DNA of 64,000 bases from Gnetum montanum (GCA_015680685.1 MNCI01026430.1:112230-176229), one strand, 5' to 3'; shown: positions 22,863 through 36,058, counted from the first letter of the stretch. Notes: generated from the sequence alone by a model not told the origin. A program made the numbers and translations.

Positions 22863-23688
22863 AGAAGATAAAACTTGAAAACTTTTCTTGGGATTGTTGG
22901 CCTAGTTGGATGGGATGCAAGGGTCCTACTTAAGGCTTCCATTGAGGGTTAGTTTGCTTGTGGTGAAATAGGCTTGTTTTTCAGAGTATGATGTTTTTGC
23001 CTAGATTGATTGACATTGAAGAAGAGGGGATGAGGATTTTGAATGTCTATGAGCTAGTAATAATCTCATTACGATAGAAATTTAAGAAACAAGTGCTAGA
23101 AATTGGTTCTAAGAAAGGTTGGATTTTGGGGATGATTAAGAAACTTTACAAGAACTAGAGAGGAGAGGTATAGTTCTTCAATCTAGAATGTTGAAAGCCA
23201 ATTCTTTGAAGTTGTAGAACATTTAGAATGGGTGCAAAGCTTAAGATGCCCTTTTGCTACATCATTTAAAATGATCAATGGTAGGGGAAAGGTCATCGAT
23301 CTCTCATCTTAATTTGATTCTTCCTTCCAAGATCATGTTGGATTGCTCACTAGTTGATAAGGTCTTCCCATGGATGTTCTCTGATCACAGATTAATTGTT
23401 TGTGAATGAGGGATGAGAGTTTTTCATAGAGCTTCATTTCAATTTGAGAATATGTGGCTTTCAAATGAATGCTTTTGATTTGATTGTGGTCATATATGGA
23501 GACAAGAGGCAACTAGCATAGGATCTAGAGAAATGGTGGAGAAACTCTTTGAGTTCTAGAAATTTTGGTCACAACATTGAAAATCAACTTGGCTCTCATC
23601 GATATAAGAAGCTTTGGAGAGGGAAAATCTATGATGTTGAACTAGGAAGAGAATCTTGAGTAAGTGGTTAAAAATGATAATGGCTTGG
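22863..23688 (+). pseudogene. LINE fragment (L1-like endonuclease region)
   Basis: Between the tails of elements A and B a short block translates, with stops, to MFSDHRLIVCE near 23374-23406 and ASFQFENMWLSNECF near 23430-23475. This matches the SDH motif and following F-FENMWL motif that end the apurinic endonuclease domain of plant L1 LINE ORF2. Upstream, HLNLILPSK fits the preceding SRLDRFL-type segment. The first 300 bp (22863-23160) are not recognised. Without a search the assignment is moderate. Confidence 0.5.
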
Positions 23689-24560
23689 TGATGAGTGATG
23701 AGGTACCCCTACGTCCAACCATACGAATCACAAAGCATTCACAGGTGATCTGGTCAAATTCCATGGACTTTATAGTTTCCAATGCACTTGTCTTCTAAAA
23801 AATGAATCTTGCCCTAAGGTCGTTCGTTGTCTTCCCAATTACACTTGTGAAGTACAAAGGTATGGTTAAGTGTGATTGAGGCATATGATTTTTTCCATTT
23901 TTTCTCTTATGCTCTTTAGTGCTTGGAGAGAGAGAGAGATAAAGTAATTTAATGGCTAATCTAAATTAACTAACTGGTCCTAACATGAGCATCCAGTCCC
24001 ACTTTCTGTACACATCTTGAACTCATGTATTCACTACTAGGTTACCAAGCACTATACTATTGAACACACCAAGTAATAACATTACTGGGATTACCAAGTG
24101 AATATGTGTTACACTTGAAGCAGTCGTACTTATGTATTTAATTTATTTGGCTTATTTAGCTTAATTAGCTTAATTACTAAAAAACATTAAATAAATAATT
24201 GAAAGCATTAAATGCATGAACAAATATTTAAACTATCCAAAATGCTGCAAGGTTTATCAAGAAGCTCATCTTTATTGTCGTACATACTATCATTCTCAGG
24301 TATAAGAATGCTTGAATGAAGATCCGTACACTCAACGACTCCTACTGTGGGCACTTAGGAAAATATTCCAACTTTCAAATGCAAAAACTGCAAGAGCTTC
24401 GCTACACTATGACTGACACATGCTATAAATATGGTTAGTGAGCACGTATTTATAGGCAAGAATAGACCTTGCATTGACGGGGCCTAGTCGACACATGAAA
24501 CGATGCATCGATTGGGCCTAGTCAATAGGGCCTAGTTGACACAGTCACCCATGACTCATC
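23689..24560 (-). repeat. 3' LTR of element B
   Basis: 872 bp. On the + strand it reads TGATGAGTGATGAGG to CATGACTCATCA. U3 has GTGTCAACTAGGCC, TTGACTAGGCC and GTGTCGACTAGGCC upstream of the TATA box (24448-24454 on -). A GA-repeat (GAGAGAGAGAGAT near 23928) and the CACTTAACCATAC block lie in R-U5. The 5' LTR of this copy keeps only the last 416 bp. Confidence 0.88.
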
Positions 24561-24572
24561 ATACCCCCACAA
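24561..24572 (-). other. Polypurine tract of element B
   Basis: On the - strand AGTTGTGGGGGTA runs straight into TGATGAG, the start of the 3' LTR. Confidence 0.7.
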
Positions 24573-24796
24573 CTGAATGAAAACTTGCCCTCAAGTTCTT
24601 TTAGAAAATTGGGAAGGTATGGGATTATTAACTAACACTAGACTTAACAAATTAACTTGACAAAATTAAGTACCTGAGTGTATAAACTAACACATTACAA
24701 AAATTGTAGTGTTCATAACAAAAAATTGAACACCATGACATGAGTTTTCAAAATTGGACAACCCTTCCTTTGATGGCATGAAGTTAGTGGAGAAGG

Positions 24797-27657
24797 TTAA
24801 ACAATTCTAGGTGGTGGTGGCTCCTAAGGTTTTGAGGGACCTTCCCCAACTTCAGACATGTGTGGTAGTTGAGGTGGTTGTGGTTGTCGTGTTGCTACTG
24901 CAACTTCTGGTGGGAAGCAAAAGGCATCTAACAATGCTTTCACTTTTCTCCTTACTCCTAGGATCATGCATCGTCCACCTAGCTTCACCAATGTGGACAA
25001 GAACAAGCACATCCTAAGGACAAGGAATTGCTAGAAATAACTCCTTGGCATTGATGAACTAGGTAGCAAATTGCTTGCATTTGATATCGAATGTCGAATT
25101 GTGTTCTTCAACTCATGGTAATCATTCATTCTCTTGGCTAGGTTCTTAGCAGTTGATCGTTGATTGATGAATCATGCCCTAAGAACCTTGGGTTCAGCAT
25201 TTGCTATTTCAAGATTTTGCTTGGTGTCCTTATGGTGCTTGAATTCGACCTTGTACAGTAAGTATAATCTAGCCACTTGCTTCTCAAGTTTTAACCATGG
25301 CCATCTGGCAGTCAGCATTACCAAGTTTTCATAGCAGAGATTGGTCAGTTCCATATACTCTATCATTTATTCAATTTGCAACTCCTTTAGATGAATCTCT
25401 ACTTTATTATAGGCATTTATTCTATGGATGATGGGCTGTCACACCTCTCTTCCTTGTTGGAGTTGCTGGAGGGCTTTGTTTACTTTTGCCTTATCCATTT
25501 GAATGTGCTTCTCATTAACTTTCTTCTGTAGGCCAACCTAGTTTCTATAGTGATTTTTGACTCTTTCAAATTTGAGAGCTTCATTTTTCCAAGTGACAAT
25601 CTCGATAGTAGATTTCTGGTGTAAGGCTTGAACTTCCTCCATAGACAAATTTCTATTCTCTGCAACCATTTTCCTCAACTTTATGTTTACCCTAGAAAGC
25701 TTCTCTTGCTATTGATGAATGAATTCTTGCATTTGTTGTTTTTGTGCATCAACATTGCATAGGTGATGGTTTTCAGTAGTTAATGATTCATTTTCTTGGT
25801 GCATATGGACCAAGTTCTTTTGAACCGAGTAGGTTTTTGATAATGCTATGGATTGGTTGAGGATGATCATCACTGTTTCCTCCTTAGCCTGTTTTAATTG
25901 TTCCTGAAGCTACTATAAAGCTTCATCTATGGTTACTACAAGGCTAAGGAGCATGGGATCAGCAAAATGAACATGTAATTCAACAACTTCTACTGCTAAG
26001 TGTTGATTTTGCACTTGAGCCATTTCAAGCTACCCTTCCAAAATGATGCATTTGACCTTTTCTTCTAATAGCTCTGACTGGGTGGTAGTAATGTTGTCAG
26101 GAAAATTGAAGATATTTGAAATTAGTTAACTAGTCCCCACTAGTCAGTCCAACAACTCTTCATGTTGGGTTGCACTCAATCTTTCATTGATCATGCCTAT
26201 AGACATCTACACATCTTGAAGTGTAGATACATTTGGTACATATGCTGTAGGTGCATTAAGCACTTTTGCGATTCAATTAACAACAACTTCAATAGCAGTC
26301 TCTTACCCTTGGTGCTGCATCACTAATATAGTTGCCCCGTCACCCTCCTCCAAGTACACTAAAAAGGAGGTGGCATTCCTAGAGATTTTTGGGAATAAAT
26401 GGTGTTGAGATAGAGACATTGTTACCTCTCGGGCACTGAGATTCAATCTCACAGGCAACTGAATTTGTTGGGTAGAGAATATTGATCCACCTCTTTCCAT
26501 TTGGCTAATTGTTCAAGCCACCTCATTAAGGTAACTCATCGCAGGTTAATATACAAATGGGTCTACATCACTTATTTTTGCACGCTGCTCTTGCTCATGC
26601 AAGAGTTTCTCTTGGATTTCGTGCAAGTGTTGAATGGCTCATAGGCATTCAACATTGTTTCTTGAGTAGGTGGTGAAGGTGGTGGCTATTGCTCCCCTTC
26701 TTTAGATATGATATGTGTCTTGTCCTTCATTATTTCAAACCAAGAGGAAATGGGAGTACACCTGATTGTGTCATTTGCATAGTTGATGATCCTTACCCTT
26801 TTGTAAAGTTTTTGGATGAGGCATGGGAAAGGCAAGGTTTTCCTTCCATGTTCATTCTCTTTGAAGCAGTTCTTGATTGCTAAGTAGAGTAATTGTGGAA
26901 GGTTCATCAAAAATATTCCACGTAGAGTGGCATATGCATAGGCAGAAAAGGCAGTCACCTTGTTGGGCCTCATCATCAGATTGAGGTAATAGGCTACTCT
27001 TTTAAAATATACACATTCTATCAATGTGAGTGCACCAAATTCCTTACGGTTGACCCCATAACATTGCTGGGTCAATTCCTTTTTAGCCTTCAGGTCAGCT
27101 TGTGTTGACAACTTTGCCAATTATGTCCTTATGTCAGGAAACCTAAAAACTTATGCAATAACATCAGCTGAGTAGGACACCTAAATGTCCTTGATCTTTA
27201 CTATGGAGCCTGCCCTTCTATTATTCCAAAAGAGGTATGTCTGTCCCATGTACCAGTTCCCACTGGAAGTGATGATTGGTCACATGGGAGAGGTTTGCAA
27301 TTGTGTTCTCACTTCTATTAGAGCATGTTTTAGAAATGGCCTGAAGTTCAATTCCTAGAGAACTGAGTGTTGGAATTCATGAGGCCTGATGATGTTAAGG
27401 CAGGCTTGTGTTAGTGTGAATTGTAGCCTTGGTATGGATCTTGGTGCTTCCCCACACTGTGATTATTTTGTTTCAACTTCTTCTTCGGGAATCTATCAAA
27501 TAGATTCCACTTTTGGCTCTTCTTGAAGAGGTCCAGTTGCATGGGTTTCTTCTGGTTGTTCTTGGAACTATTATTGTTGGCCCCTTTGAGCCTTGGGTCA
27601 TTTCTCCCTTGGTTGTGATGGTCCTCCCTCTTGCAATCGTTTCAGTCTTGGCACCAT
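24797..27657 (-). pseudogene. Third ORF of element B
   Basis: Counterpart of the ORF at 19140-21969, starting from an ATG (MVPRLKRLQ-like) at 27657. One segment is still open for 144 codons (26686-27120) and gives the best view of the N-terminal domain: VAYYLNLMMRPNKVTAFSAY, MNLPQLLYLAIK, then GRKTLPFPCLIQKLYKRV. By eye this pattern of strands resembles the plant retrotransposon ORF-1/plant-transposon-protein domain. The central and C-terminal parts are rich in Lys, Glu and Leu. The end is QPQPPQLPHMSEVGEG, a TAG at 24824-24826 shared with copy A, and a final TAA. No transmembrane segment is apparent. Function is unknown; it could be a nucleic-acid or capsid-associated accessory protein. Confidence 0.65.
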
Positions 27658-27967
27658 TTGTAATCACAACATGACCATAGGTTAGCAAGTGTTATGTAAC
27701 ATAAAACAATTTGGAATTACTTCTATCCTTGGGATAGTTACACTTGGCTAAGTTGTGATTATGGTTGATTTAATTAATTTTAATCATTTTTTATTTGTAT
27801 TTTAATGTTAATAAGTCATTCTGGAAGGCTTTGGAAGGGTTAACTCTCAAGAATTGATGGTTTCATATTAGGGTATTTTTTATCCCCTTTGGGGAAAATA
27901 GATTTTTTTTTTTGAAAAATTTCATCAAAAACCTTAAGGTTTGTGGCCCCCATGGTCAAAAGCTTAC
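27658..27967 (-). other. Probable 5'-leader intron of the third ORF (B)
   Basis: The donor TGAAG|GTAAGCTT is at 27967 on the - strand. The expected acceptor just before the ATG reads GATTACAA, where copy A has GATTATAG, so the splice site has been lost by G to A decay. The 310-bp interval is T-rich and collinear with 18847-19139. Confidence 0.5.
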
Positions 27968-28114
27968 CTTCAGTAGCTACAAGATCAAAGAATAGACTGA
28001 TTTGGACAAACGGTTGGCAAGTTATGGGCTCTGGAAGGTTTTGGGCTATGAAAAATGGCCAAGATTCCCCTTGTGTTATGAAACAAATGTCAAAAAATTA
28101 TAACGTGTTGATGT

Positions 28115-28215
28115 TATTTATAGAGTTTTTAGCTTGCATCAACTGGGCCTAGTTGACTGAGCCCAGTTGATAGGGTTGACTATGTCGACTAGGCCTAGTC
28201 AACGTGGCTATTGAC
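28115..28215 (-). promoter_or_regulatory. Internal U3-like promoter block of element B
   Basis: On the - strand GTTGACTAGGCCTAGTCGAC, GTCAACCC, ATCAACTGGGC, GTCAACTAGGCC and GTTGATGCAAGC are followed by CTCTATAAATAAC (TATA at 28116-28122). These are the motifs of the LTR U3 of the same element, in the same spacing relative to a TATA box, yet over 3.5 kb from the 3' LTR. Two inverted repeats lie here (28138-28171 and 28184-28203). The block is conserved in copy A at 18634-18700. Confidence 0.65.
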
Positions 28216-29726
28216 CATCATTAACTTTCGTTGACTTGGTTAAACTTCCAAAATACAAGGAATTTTTTAGTGAAATTGGAGTCAAATGGAAGCCCAAAAA
28301 GTTAGGAACATAATGAGAATAGTAGAAGGGAATTTTGAAGCTCAAAAAATTTAGAAAATTGAGAAAATTTTTTGGAGAATGAATTTAATGAAAGTTGTAA
28401 GGAGCACAGAGCAGAATACATAACTGAATACGTAAAAGATAGGATTGTAACAATATCTAAGGTAAGGGACTTAACTATTCAAACCAAGAGATAAGTAACT
28501 GGGTCCTTCCCATAGTAGGCACATGCCCTTTTGCCCTTGTATAACCTCAACTAAGGAGTCTATGATCCCCATAGTTGATTTAATGATCATAAAAAGTTAA
28601 GGACCAAACCAAAAGAATCTATCCAAGAATTTTAACCCATCAAACTAAATCATCGAGCATAACATAGAAACTAGCAGTGAGGTGAGTTGTGGTAGCATAG
28701 ATGGATGACAGAGACGGTGGAATGGAATCTTGAATTGAGGTCATAAGAAGTCCCTTATGAGGTTTGTGTTTAAAATGACCTGAGAGGATCCATCCTTAGT
28801 TCAGACCAAAATCAGCCTCTTTCAGTGACTTTGCATCATCACTCCAAGACTGATCTACCCCCTCAAGACACAACAATGCTTCCACAAAACAACCACCATT
28901 CCACAAAGAGAAGTAGAAAGTAAGAGAGGGCCTTAGTTAGAGGGAACCTGTAGGCATGGGTAACATGTCATTCTAGTCCCATAACTAGTGCTTGTAGCTT
29001 GTTTATTTGTCTAAGGGATGTGCTTTGAATTCCCATCATTTTTTTTTATTTTTTATTTTTTATGGAAACCACACCATGCAAAGACTTTATTTGGCTTCCT
29101 ATTAGTGGTTGGAATGGAACGGCAAGAAGTCAATGAAGAGACACCCAAGCACTCAAGCAAGTAGAAGAGTATAAAGAGTATTAAGTCCCCTTGAGGTCAC
29201 ACCTTGTACAAACCTTTGAATCCTTCCCAATTCTAGAAACTACTAGAGTCATCAATTGATTAAAATTTTCTTTAATGAAAGGAACCTCAAACTTCCCAAA
29301 TGAGGAAAAACATAGAGTTTGTTAGATGGGTGGATGATGTGGACTCATTGCCTGTTCCATGAAAAATAAACCATGTCATAGCTATCTGACATTAGAATTT
29401 AAAAATAGAAACTAGACATTGACAATCACAACATTAAGCATAAACCATCATTAGTACACAACAATAGTGGCATTGTGGCCTGTGACAATAAAGCACTTTT
29501 ATTAGCAAAAATAATGCAAATTCACACTCAACCCAAACAAAGTAAAATATGTAAGAAAGTGTAAATTATCCAAGATAGATTCAAATGTACTAACGATGGT
29601 GCAAAATAAAAAATGGTGTAAATGGAAAGGAAAAATTTGAAAATAAAAAATTTGTAAAATAAATAACTTATAAAATCAAAAACATGGAAAAAAAAAGTAG
29701 AAAAACTGATAAGCCATATGGATGGT
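28216..29726 (-). other. Long spacer between pol and the third-ORF unit (B)
   Basis: Non-coding, collinear with 17171-18630 of copy A and partly with 44770-45806 of copy E. It holds poly-T/poly-A tracts (for example near 29040) and no supported gene. Confidence 0.6.
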
Positions 29727-32700
29727 TAGCATGGATGGCCATCTCCCCCATGATTGAGTTGAAAGGAAGAGATTTGAAGAATTGAATCTAGTTCATTCGT
29801 TGAGGTGGTAGTTGCACCAGCTTGTCTTGGTTCTAGGATAGGTTTCACTTGTTGATGTTAACCAACTACTTTTTATTTGGGCTCTCAGGTTTGTAGATTA
29901 TCATGGTCCTAGAGGGAATAGTTTGATCAATTATATAGGGTCCCTCCCACAATGTTTGGAACTTCATTTTCTAGGGTACATGTGTGGGATTTTAATAGAG
30001 AACCTTATCTCCAGGTTGAAGTTTTACCTTCTGTATTCTTAGGTCATGATGCTACTTGTTGAATGCCTTGTGCACTTCATTCAAAGATAGGGCTACTAAT
30101 CGGTTCTCATCTAGCACATTAAGGTTGATCAATCTTTCTCTTTGTGCTAGACTCACGTCAAGATTTAGATTGTAGGCTGTTGAGAGTGTATGGAGCTCAG
30201 ATTGAATCAGAAGCATTGGAAGTTTTTTATACACTAGCTCATAGGAAGAGTAGCCAATAAGGAGTTTCCATGTTGAGTGGTAGGTCAAAATGGCATCACT
30301 GAGTTTTGTGCTTCAATCTCTCCTATATTTGCTTATGGTCCTTATTAGGATCTTTGTAATCTCCTGGTTACTTACCTCTACTTGACCATTGGCTTGGGGT
30401 GATAGGGTGTTGTTAATTTATGTTCATCCCCCAGGCATTGCATTAACTTTCTAAAAATGGAACTTGTAAAATGAGTTCCATTGTCAGAAATCAGTGTGTG
30501 TGGCATCCCAAACCTATTTACAACATATTGTTGTACAAATATAGTAATAGTACATGATGTACAATCAGTAACAACTATTGCCTCTACCCATTTGATGCAA
30601 TAGTTGATTGCTACAATGATATATGCCTTTCCATTGGATATGGGTGTGATGGGACACATGAAGTCTATGCCCCATATGTCAAAGGGCTTCAGTGGTTGAA
30701 TCCACTGTTGAGGATCCTCCATGCGTGTAGTCATCCTGCCATCTCGTTGATAGTGCTCACAAGATCGAACAAACTAGTGGGCATTCCTAAAGATTGTAGG
30801 CCAATAGTATCCTACCATCAAGATTTTTATAGCCATGCACCTCCCTACATAGGGGCCTCTACAAGGGCCTTCATGAGCATCCTAAAGAATGCATAGTTAA
30901 TCTGCATCAAGGACATACCAATGAACTAGGCCATCGATGCACACCTTGTAAAGGTGTCCATTGATTTCCATGAAGTACTTTGCTTGATGAAGAAACTATT
31001 GTTTCTTCCTAAAGTTCAGACCTTATGGCATCTCCTGGGTGAGAAGGTAAGTGAGGATGCCATCATACATTTTGTTTCTATGGGCACTTGATCATTTATT
31101 GCTCTTGTAAAGAGTAGTTCATCTGGAAATTGATTAGAGAGTGGAAGCTCCTTCTCTTTGTTATCCCATATTAATTGAGAAAGATGGTTAGCAACCACAT
31201 TCTCAGTCCCTTTTTAGTCTACTAGTGTGAGATCAAATTCCTGTAAGATCATGAGCCACCATATGATATAGGGTCTCACCAGTGGCTTATTCATTAGGAA
31301 GTAGATGGCATTGTGATCTGTGTGCACAAATACTTTATAACCAAGCATATAGTGCTTGAACTTGTTGAGAGCATACACCACTGCCATCAATTCTTTGTCA
31401 GTTCTAGTGTAATTCAATTGTGCACTGACAATGCTTTGGCTTTTGTAGTGGATGTAATATGGATGCTACTTATCATCCAACTACATAAGCATAGCTTCCA
31501 AGGCATAATTAGATGCGTCTAGCATTATGTGGAATGGTTTGGACTAGTTAGGTACCCGTAGGATTGAAGTTTCTATGAGTTTATCCTTCAATTATTGGAA
31601 TGCATGTTCACATTCCTTGGTCCAAACAAATGGTCCATCTTTCTTTGTAAGCTCAACCGATGACTTTGCAATCTTAGAGAAATTCTCTATGAATCACTAG
31701 TAGTAGCTAGTATGTCCAATGCATGATTGGACATCTTTAACTATCTCTGGTTGGTGTGTTATTCCTTAGATGACTATTATCTTCTTTGGGTGTACCTTAA
31801 TCCCTTCTTATGAAATTTGGTGCCCCAATACTATGCCTTCATGGACCATTAGATGGCTTTTCTGCCAATTGAGCCTAAGGTTTGTTTTGACACATTTTTT
31901 TAATACCTACTCAAGGTGTTCCAGGGCTTGCTCAAATGTAGCCTCATAGGTAGAAAAATCATCCATAAAGACTTCCACCCCGCTATCAATCTGCTACTAA
32001 AAAAATACTAAGGACTAGGCATTGAGATGTTGTAGGGGCATTACATAGATCAAATGGCATCTTACAATATGCAAAAGTCCCCTAGGGACTTGTGAATGTT
32101 GTCTTGGCTTGATCTTTGGTGTAATTTGGATTTGGTTATAGTCACTATAACCATCCAAGAAGCTATACTAGTAATGCCTAGATATGGTGTTCAACATTTG
32201 ATCCACAAATGGCAATAGAAAATTGTCTTTAAACATTGCCATATTCAACAGCCTTAAGTCGATGTAGACCCACCACTTGCCACCTTTCTTTAGCACAATT
32301 ACGAGTGGGCTAACCCACTCACTATCCATGATGGAATAGATGAATGCCACCCTGAGGAGTTATTCTATTTTCTCCTTGACCATTTGTTTCAATTTGGAAT
32401 TTAGCCACCTTTGCGGTTACCTTCTTGGCTTCATGACTAGGTCGGTGTAAATGTAATGCTGGCATATCTGTGGGTCAATTCCTATAAGTTTGGGATATGA
32501 CCAAGAAAAGGTTGTTAGCCACTTGTTGATGACCTGTAACAACTTATCTTTTTGTTCAGGAGTAAGATTTGCATTGATTATGACCAGCTTACCATTGTTC
32601 AAAAATGCATATTCCATGCCAGTTGGTAGAGTTTTTAACTCTAGGGGATTTTATTTGAAATTTTTAGGGATTTCCAACTCTTCCCAACATGCATCATCAT

Positions 32701-33330
32701 TTCCTTCATCGAAGAGTTGGCAATGAACTTGCTCAAGTTTATTTGTGCCTTCGACATAAGCACATGTCAAGCTCTCAGTAGGTTCCATGCATAGTGTGCT
32801 GCTATCAGAGTCAACTATTAGCCACTGGATGCCCTCCTGTTTTATGGTTGCTGTGTATAGGCACCTTTGAATATCTTGTTCATGCGCACACTACTTGCAT
32901 GCTTTAATCAATGTACTTTTGATGGACTAGATCTTTTGCACATAATTGCACTCATTATCACTATACGTGATGCATGGAACATGCTTCTTCTCTAAATGTC
33001 CAAATTCATTTTCCTTGGGGATTTCCAAGGAGAGGTCCCTTATACCCATACCTACATATACTGTGCTTTACTAAGCCCTTCCCATAATGATGGGGAAGTT
33101 ACTTTTACAATTTTCAACCTTGATCACCAAAAAATCAACAGGGTAGAACCACCCACAAACTATGGTCACAATGTCCTCTACTAATCCTAAATGAACAATG
33201 ATTGATTGGTCTACCAACTCTAAATGGATGTTACTCTTCTTGAGAGGTAGTAGGTTCTAGGCTTTGTACATGTCATGAGAGATGAGATTGACATTAGAAC
33301 TAGAATCAAGAAGAGCCTTGCATGGCTCAT
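29727..33330 (-). pseudogene. pol pseudogene of element B (PR-RT-RNase H-INT)
   Basis: Best preserved pol of the window. Protease: KALLDSSSNVNLISHDM (about 33270-33320), with DSS in place of DSG. RT: DSEWVSPLVIVLKKGGKWW near 32280, and an intact catalytic EVFMDDFSTYE at about 31948-31980. RNase H: ELMAVVYALNKF, VFVHTDHNAI and GTENVVANHLSQL (31417-31150). Integrase: zinc-finger start DAHEGPCRGPYVG with CEHYQRDG (about 30740-30890), WGIDFMCPITP, LISDNGTHFTS with its Asp kept, and KLTTPYHP (30378-30734). Then come ISDAI-like and ELVYKKLPMLLIQ segments (30052-30288) and the C-terminal LEPRQAG near 29825, ending in GGDGHPC at a stop (29727-29729). Frames are broken by scattered stops and frameshifts. 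Confidence 0.88.
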
Positions 33331-35908
33331 GTCCAACAATCTGCAAGTAAATGAGAGGACTTCTTGGGTTAGATCTTTTCATGGGAAGATTGCCAACCTT
33401 GAGTCGATCAGAGACAACATGAGTTAACATCATAGTGCAAATTTAAGGTGGCAGTTGGTTTGAAGGGTACTTGAATGTATTTGATGTAGAGGATGAGGGT
33501 GTTGGAGATATAAGGTGACCGACCATATTAGGTTGTGATGGTTTGAGAGGACTGTTCAGTCAGAAGAAGGGTTGTTTCTTAGAATGATTAATTGAACCAC
33601 TTGGCTGAAAGGTTGGTTGTGAATGTACATGCCTCATAGCATTTTGTTGCTATGGCTATGGAGGAATTTCACTGTGCATGGATGGAGTAGGAGATAATTG
33701 GGTTGAGGGTAGAGGGATGTGTGTAGATGGATGCAGAGGGTGGTAGGGATATGGGTTCTTCCATTGAGTAGATGGTGAATGTGTTGAATGTGTTAAGTGG
33801 TACTCTAGAGGGTAATAGTGATGCTGGAATGAGGCATGGCTTACAAAACTTCTTGGAGAGACAAGTTGCTAAACATAGTATCTATATGGATCTAGTTGCT
33901 TATAAGGGTATTGTTGTCTTGGCGGTGGCATTCCCCATGATTGTGGTTGGTTCCATTGTTGGTATTGCTCATAGGGTTGTGGTGGAGCTCCACTTGGATA
34001 ATAAGATTATTGGTGTTGGTGGAATTACCTTAGATTACCTTGAGGATAGGGCAATCGTCTAGGTGCTTTCCTCCTTGCTAGTTGCAGATTCAATGCGTAC
34101 ACCCCAAACTCTTGTAAATGTGACACCATAGGGAAACACCCCTTTGGATGTTTATATTGACAAATGTCATAACCAATATCATCTTTAGAGTCTATCTCCA
34201 CAACTTCTTCAACTGTAGCAGCTTTGCCCTTACGTCTCTGGTAGGCACATTTAACTTCTTTTTGCCTCCTATGGTTACGATCACTATTTTGCTCTTTGGA
34301 TTCTTTAGTAATCTTCATAATAGTTTGGAATTTTTCATCCAAAGAGTTCCATAATTTATCAACCTTTGTCAAAATATCATAGAAATTTTTTTGGATAGGC
34401 AAGGTTTTCATGTTCACCACTTTATTGAGTGGTGACTTGTCTTGGTCACAAAATTGGACCTCCCTTTTTCTCTTGGAAGGATCCCTATTATACTCTTCTA
34501 CGCTTTTCCTTTTTCGCAACTCACCTTCTTCTTTTGCTACATGCTCTATTAGCCTTTGAATTTGATGAGCTCTTAGTTTAGACAATCTCCCTTGGGCATA
34601 CACACCAAGAGTTCTTCTGGTTTCTACTCTAAGCCCATCTATGCTGTGGTAGAGTTGTTCCCTTTGAGAATAACCATGGCTAGGGCATTAGTGTAAGAGT
34701 GAATAATATCTACCCATGATGGCATCCAAGGGTTCATGTGTTCCTTGTTTCCAACTTTGGATTTGCTTTCTCAAATTAGACAGTCTAGAGTATGTCTGAT
34801 ATTTTTCATTAAATAGTTCTAACATGGTACTTCATCTACAAATGGATTTTGGCTCTAAGAACCAGTACCAACTTTCAGCTTCCTTAATGAGTGTCCTAGG
34901 GAATAACTTAAGGTTCTACTAGTCATTTTCAATGTTTTGTAAGGCACAAACATTGTGGAAAGCTTGTAGATGGTTCTGCGGATCAAAGTTGTATCCCCCC
35001 TCAAATCTTGGGACATTATTCATGTCTAAGCGCTTGATTCGATTGTCTCTCATATGCCTAGTTGGAATCTTAACTGCCTCTGCAATGTTAAGCATGCTTC
35101 GAGTTGCTAACAGAGGTTCATCATCATGATTTTGTCAATGAAGCCAATGATGGTTTCTGTCACCCATTCATTCTTGGCAGGCTCTACAATCATAATTGTC
35201 TTGCTGATTATCTTCATCATGATTATTTCTCTAGTGGCTTCTATTAGAATCAGAAGATGAACAGGAATGTTTGAAATCAGATGAAGAGGATGAAGAGGAA
35301 GTTGGACTGCCATTGCCACCATGGTGTCCTCCACCACTTCTTCATTCATTAGGACCACCATCATTAGATCCCTTGCCATCGTAATATTTGCCTGAGTCTC
35401 TACCTTGACTATCACTTTTTTCTAAACCTGGTTTATGAATAGTGGATTGCAAGTTCAGGGCCACACCCTCATCACCAATAATAGAGTGTGGAGAATTTTC
35501 ATGTAGAGAACTCCTAGGTGAAGGATCCACATTATCATCTTGGTTTAGCAAGAACAAGGGGTTAGTGAAGTGTTTCCCCTTCGTAAACTCATGGTTCTTC
35601 TCCTGGTGTCGATCTCTCCTACATTGTGTTTAAGTGGGATGGTAGTCTCAAGTGTCATAGCCATTCACAACATATTCCTTGTGAAGATCTGGGATGCCCA
35701 ACTTCTTAAGAGTTTGAAGGAGCATCCCTAGCATAGATTGATTGGGGGGCATTATGATGTTACCCTCCATATCACACCATTGCATTTGTTCATCCTGATG
35801 TAGGATGAAGGTGAAGTTTGGTACATACTCATTTGGATGAGTATGTACCACTTTGCACTCTTGTGGGACCAACGATTTGACATCTTTATGCTTGTGGGAA
35901 GAAGAAAT
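33331..35908 (-). pseudogene. gag pseudogene of element B
   Basis: Same order as the gag of element A. The start codon is ATT at 35908 where A has ATG. It continues with KVVHTHPNEYVPNFTFILHQ (about 35870-35790), a Ser/Asn/Gly-rich linker, the DEPLLATRSM motif (about 35115), the core gag domain (about 35050-34750), and then an open stretch of 192 codons (34025-34603). That stretch holds VYAQGRLSKLRAHQIQRLI, a Lys/Arg/Glu-rich helix, and YDICQYKHPKGCFP at 34131-34175. This last motif keeps the second Cys of a knuckle while the first is Tyr. A Pro/Gln/Tyr-rich tail leads into protease. Confidence 0.85.
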
Positions 35909-36040
35909 TTTGCAACAAATAAAATAATTAGTATGCTTTTGTAATTATAGGTCATGTGGGAGTGATGTTGACCCGAGGTTCACCAAACGATATTACTAAT
36001 GCTCACTAATCCTAGATAGTGCACGTTTCAACAAACAAAG

Positions 36041-36058
36041 TCCTTGGAAACAACGTCA
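36041..36058 (-). other. Primer-binding site of element B, tRNA-Asp
   Basis: On the + strand TCCTTGGAAACAACGTCA precedes the LTR edge by one base. It corresponds to the tRNA-Asp 3' end TCCCCGGCAACGGCGCCA with several substitutions, mostly C to T or G to A. Confidence 0.75.

Noticed and set aside
24811-25017. 68-codon + strand frame with Val/Leu runs
   Set aside because: Antisense of the Pro/Gln-rich tail of the third ORF of element B.
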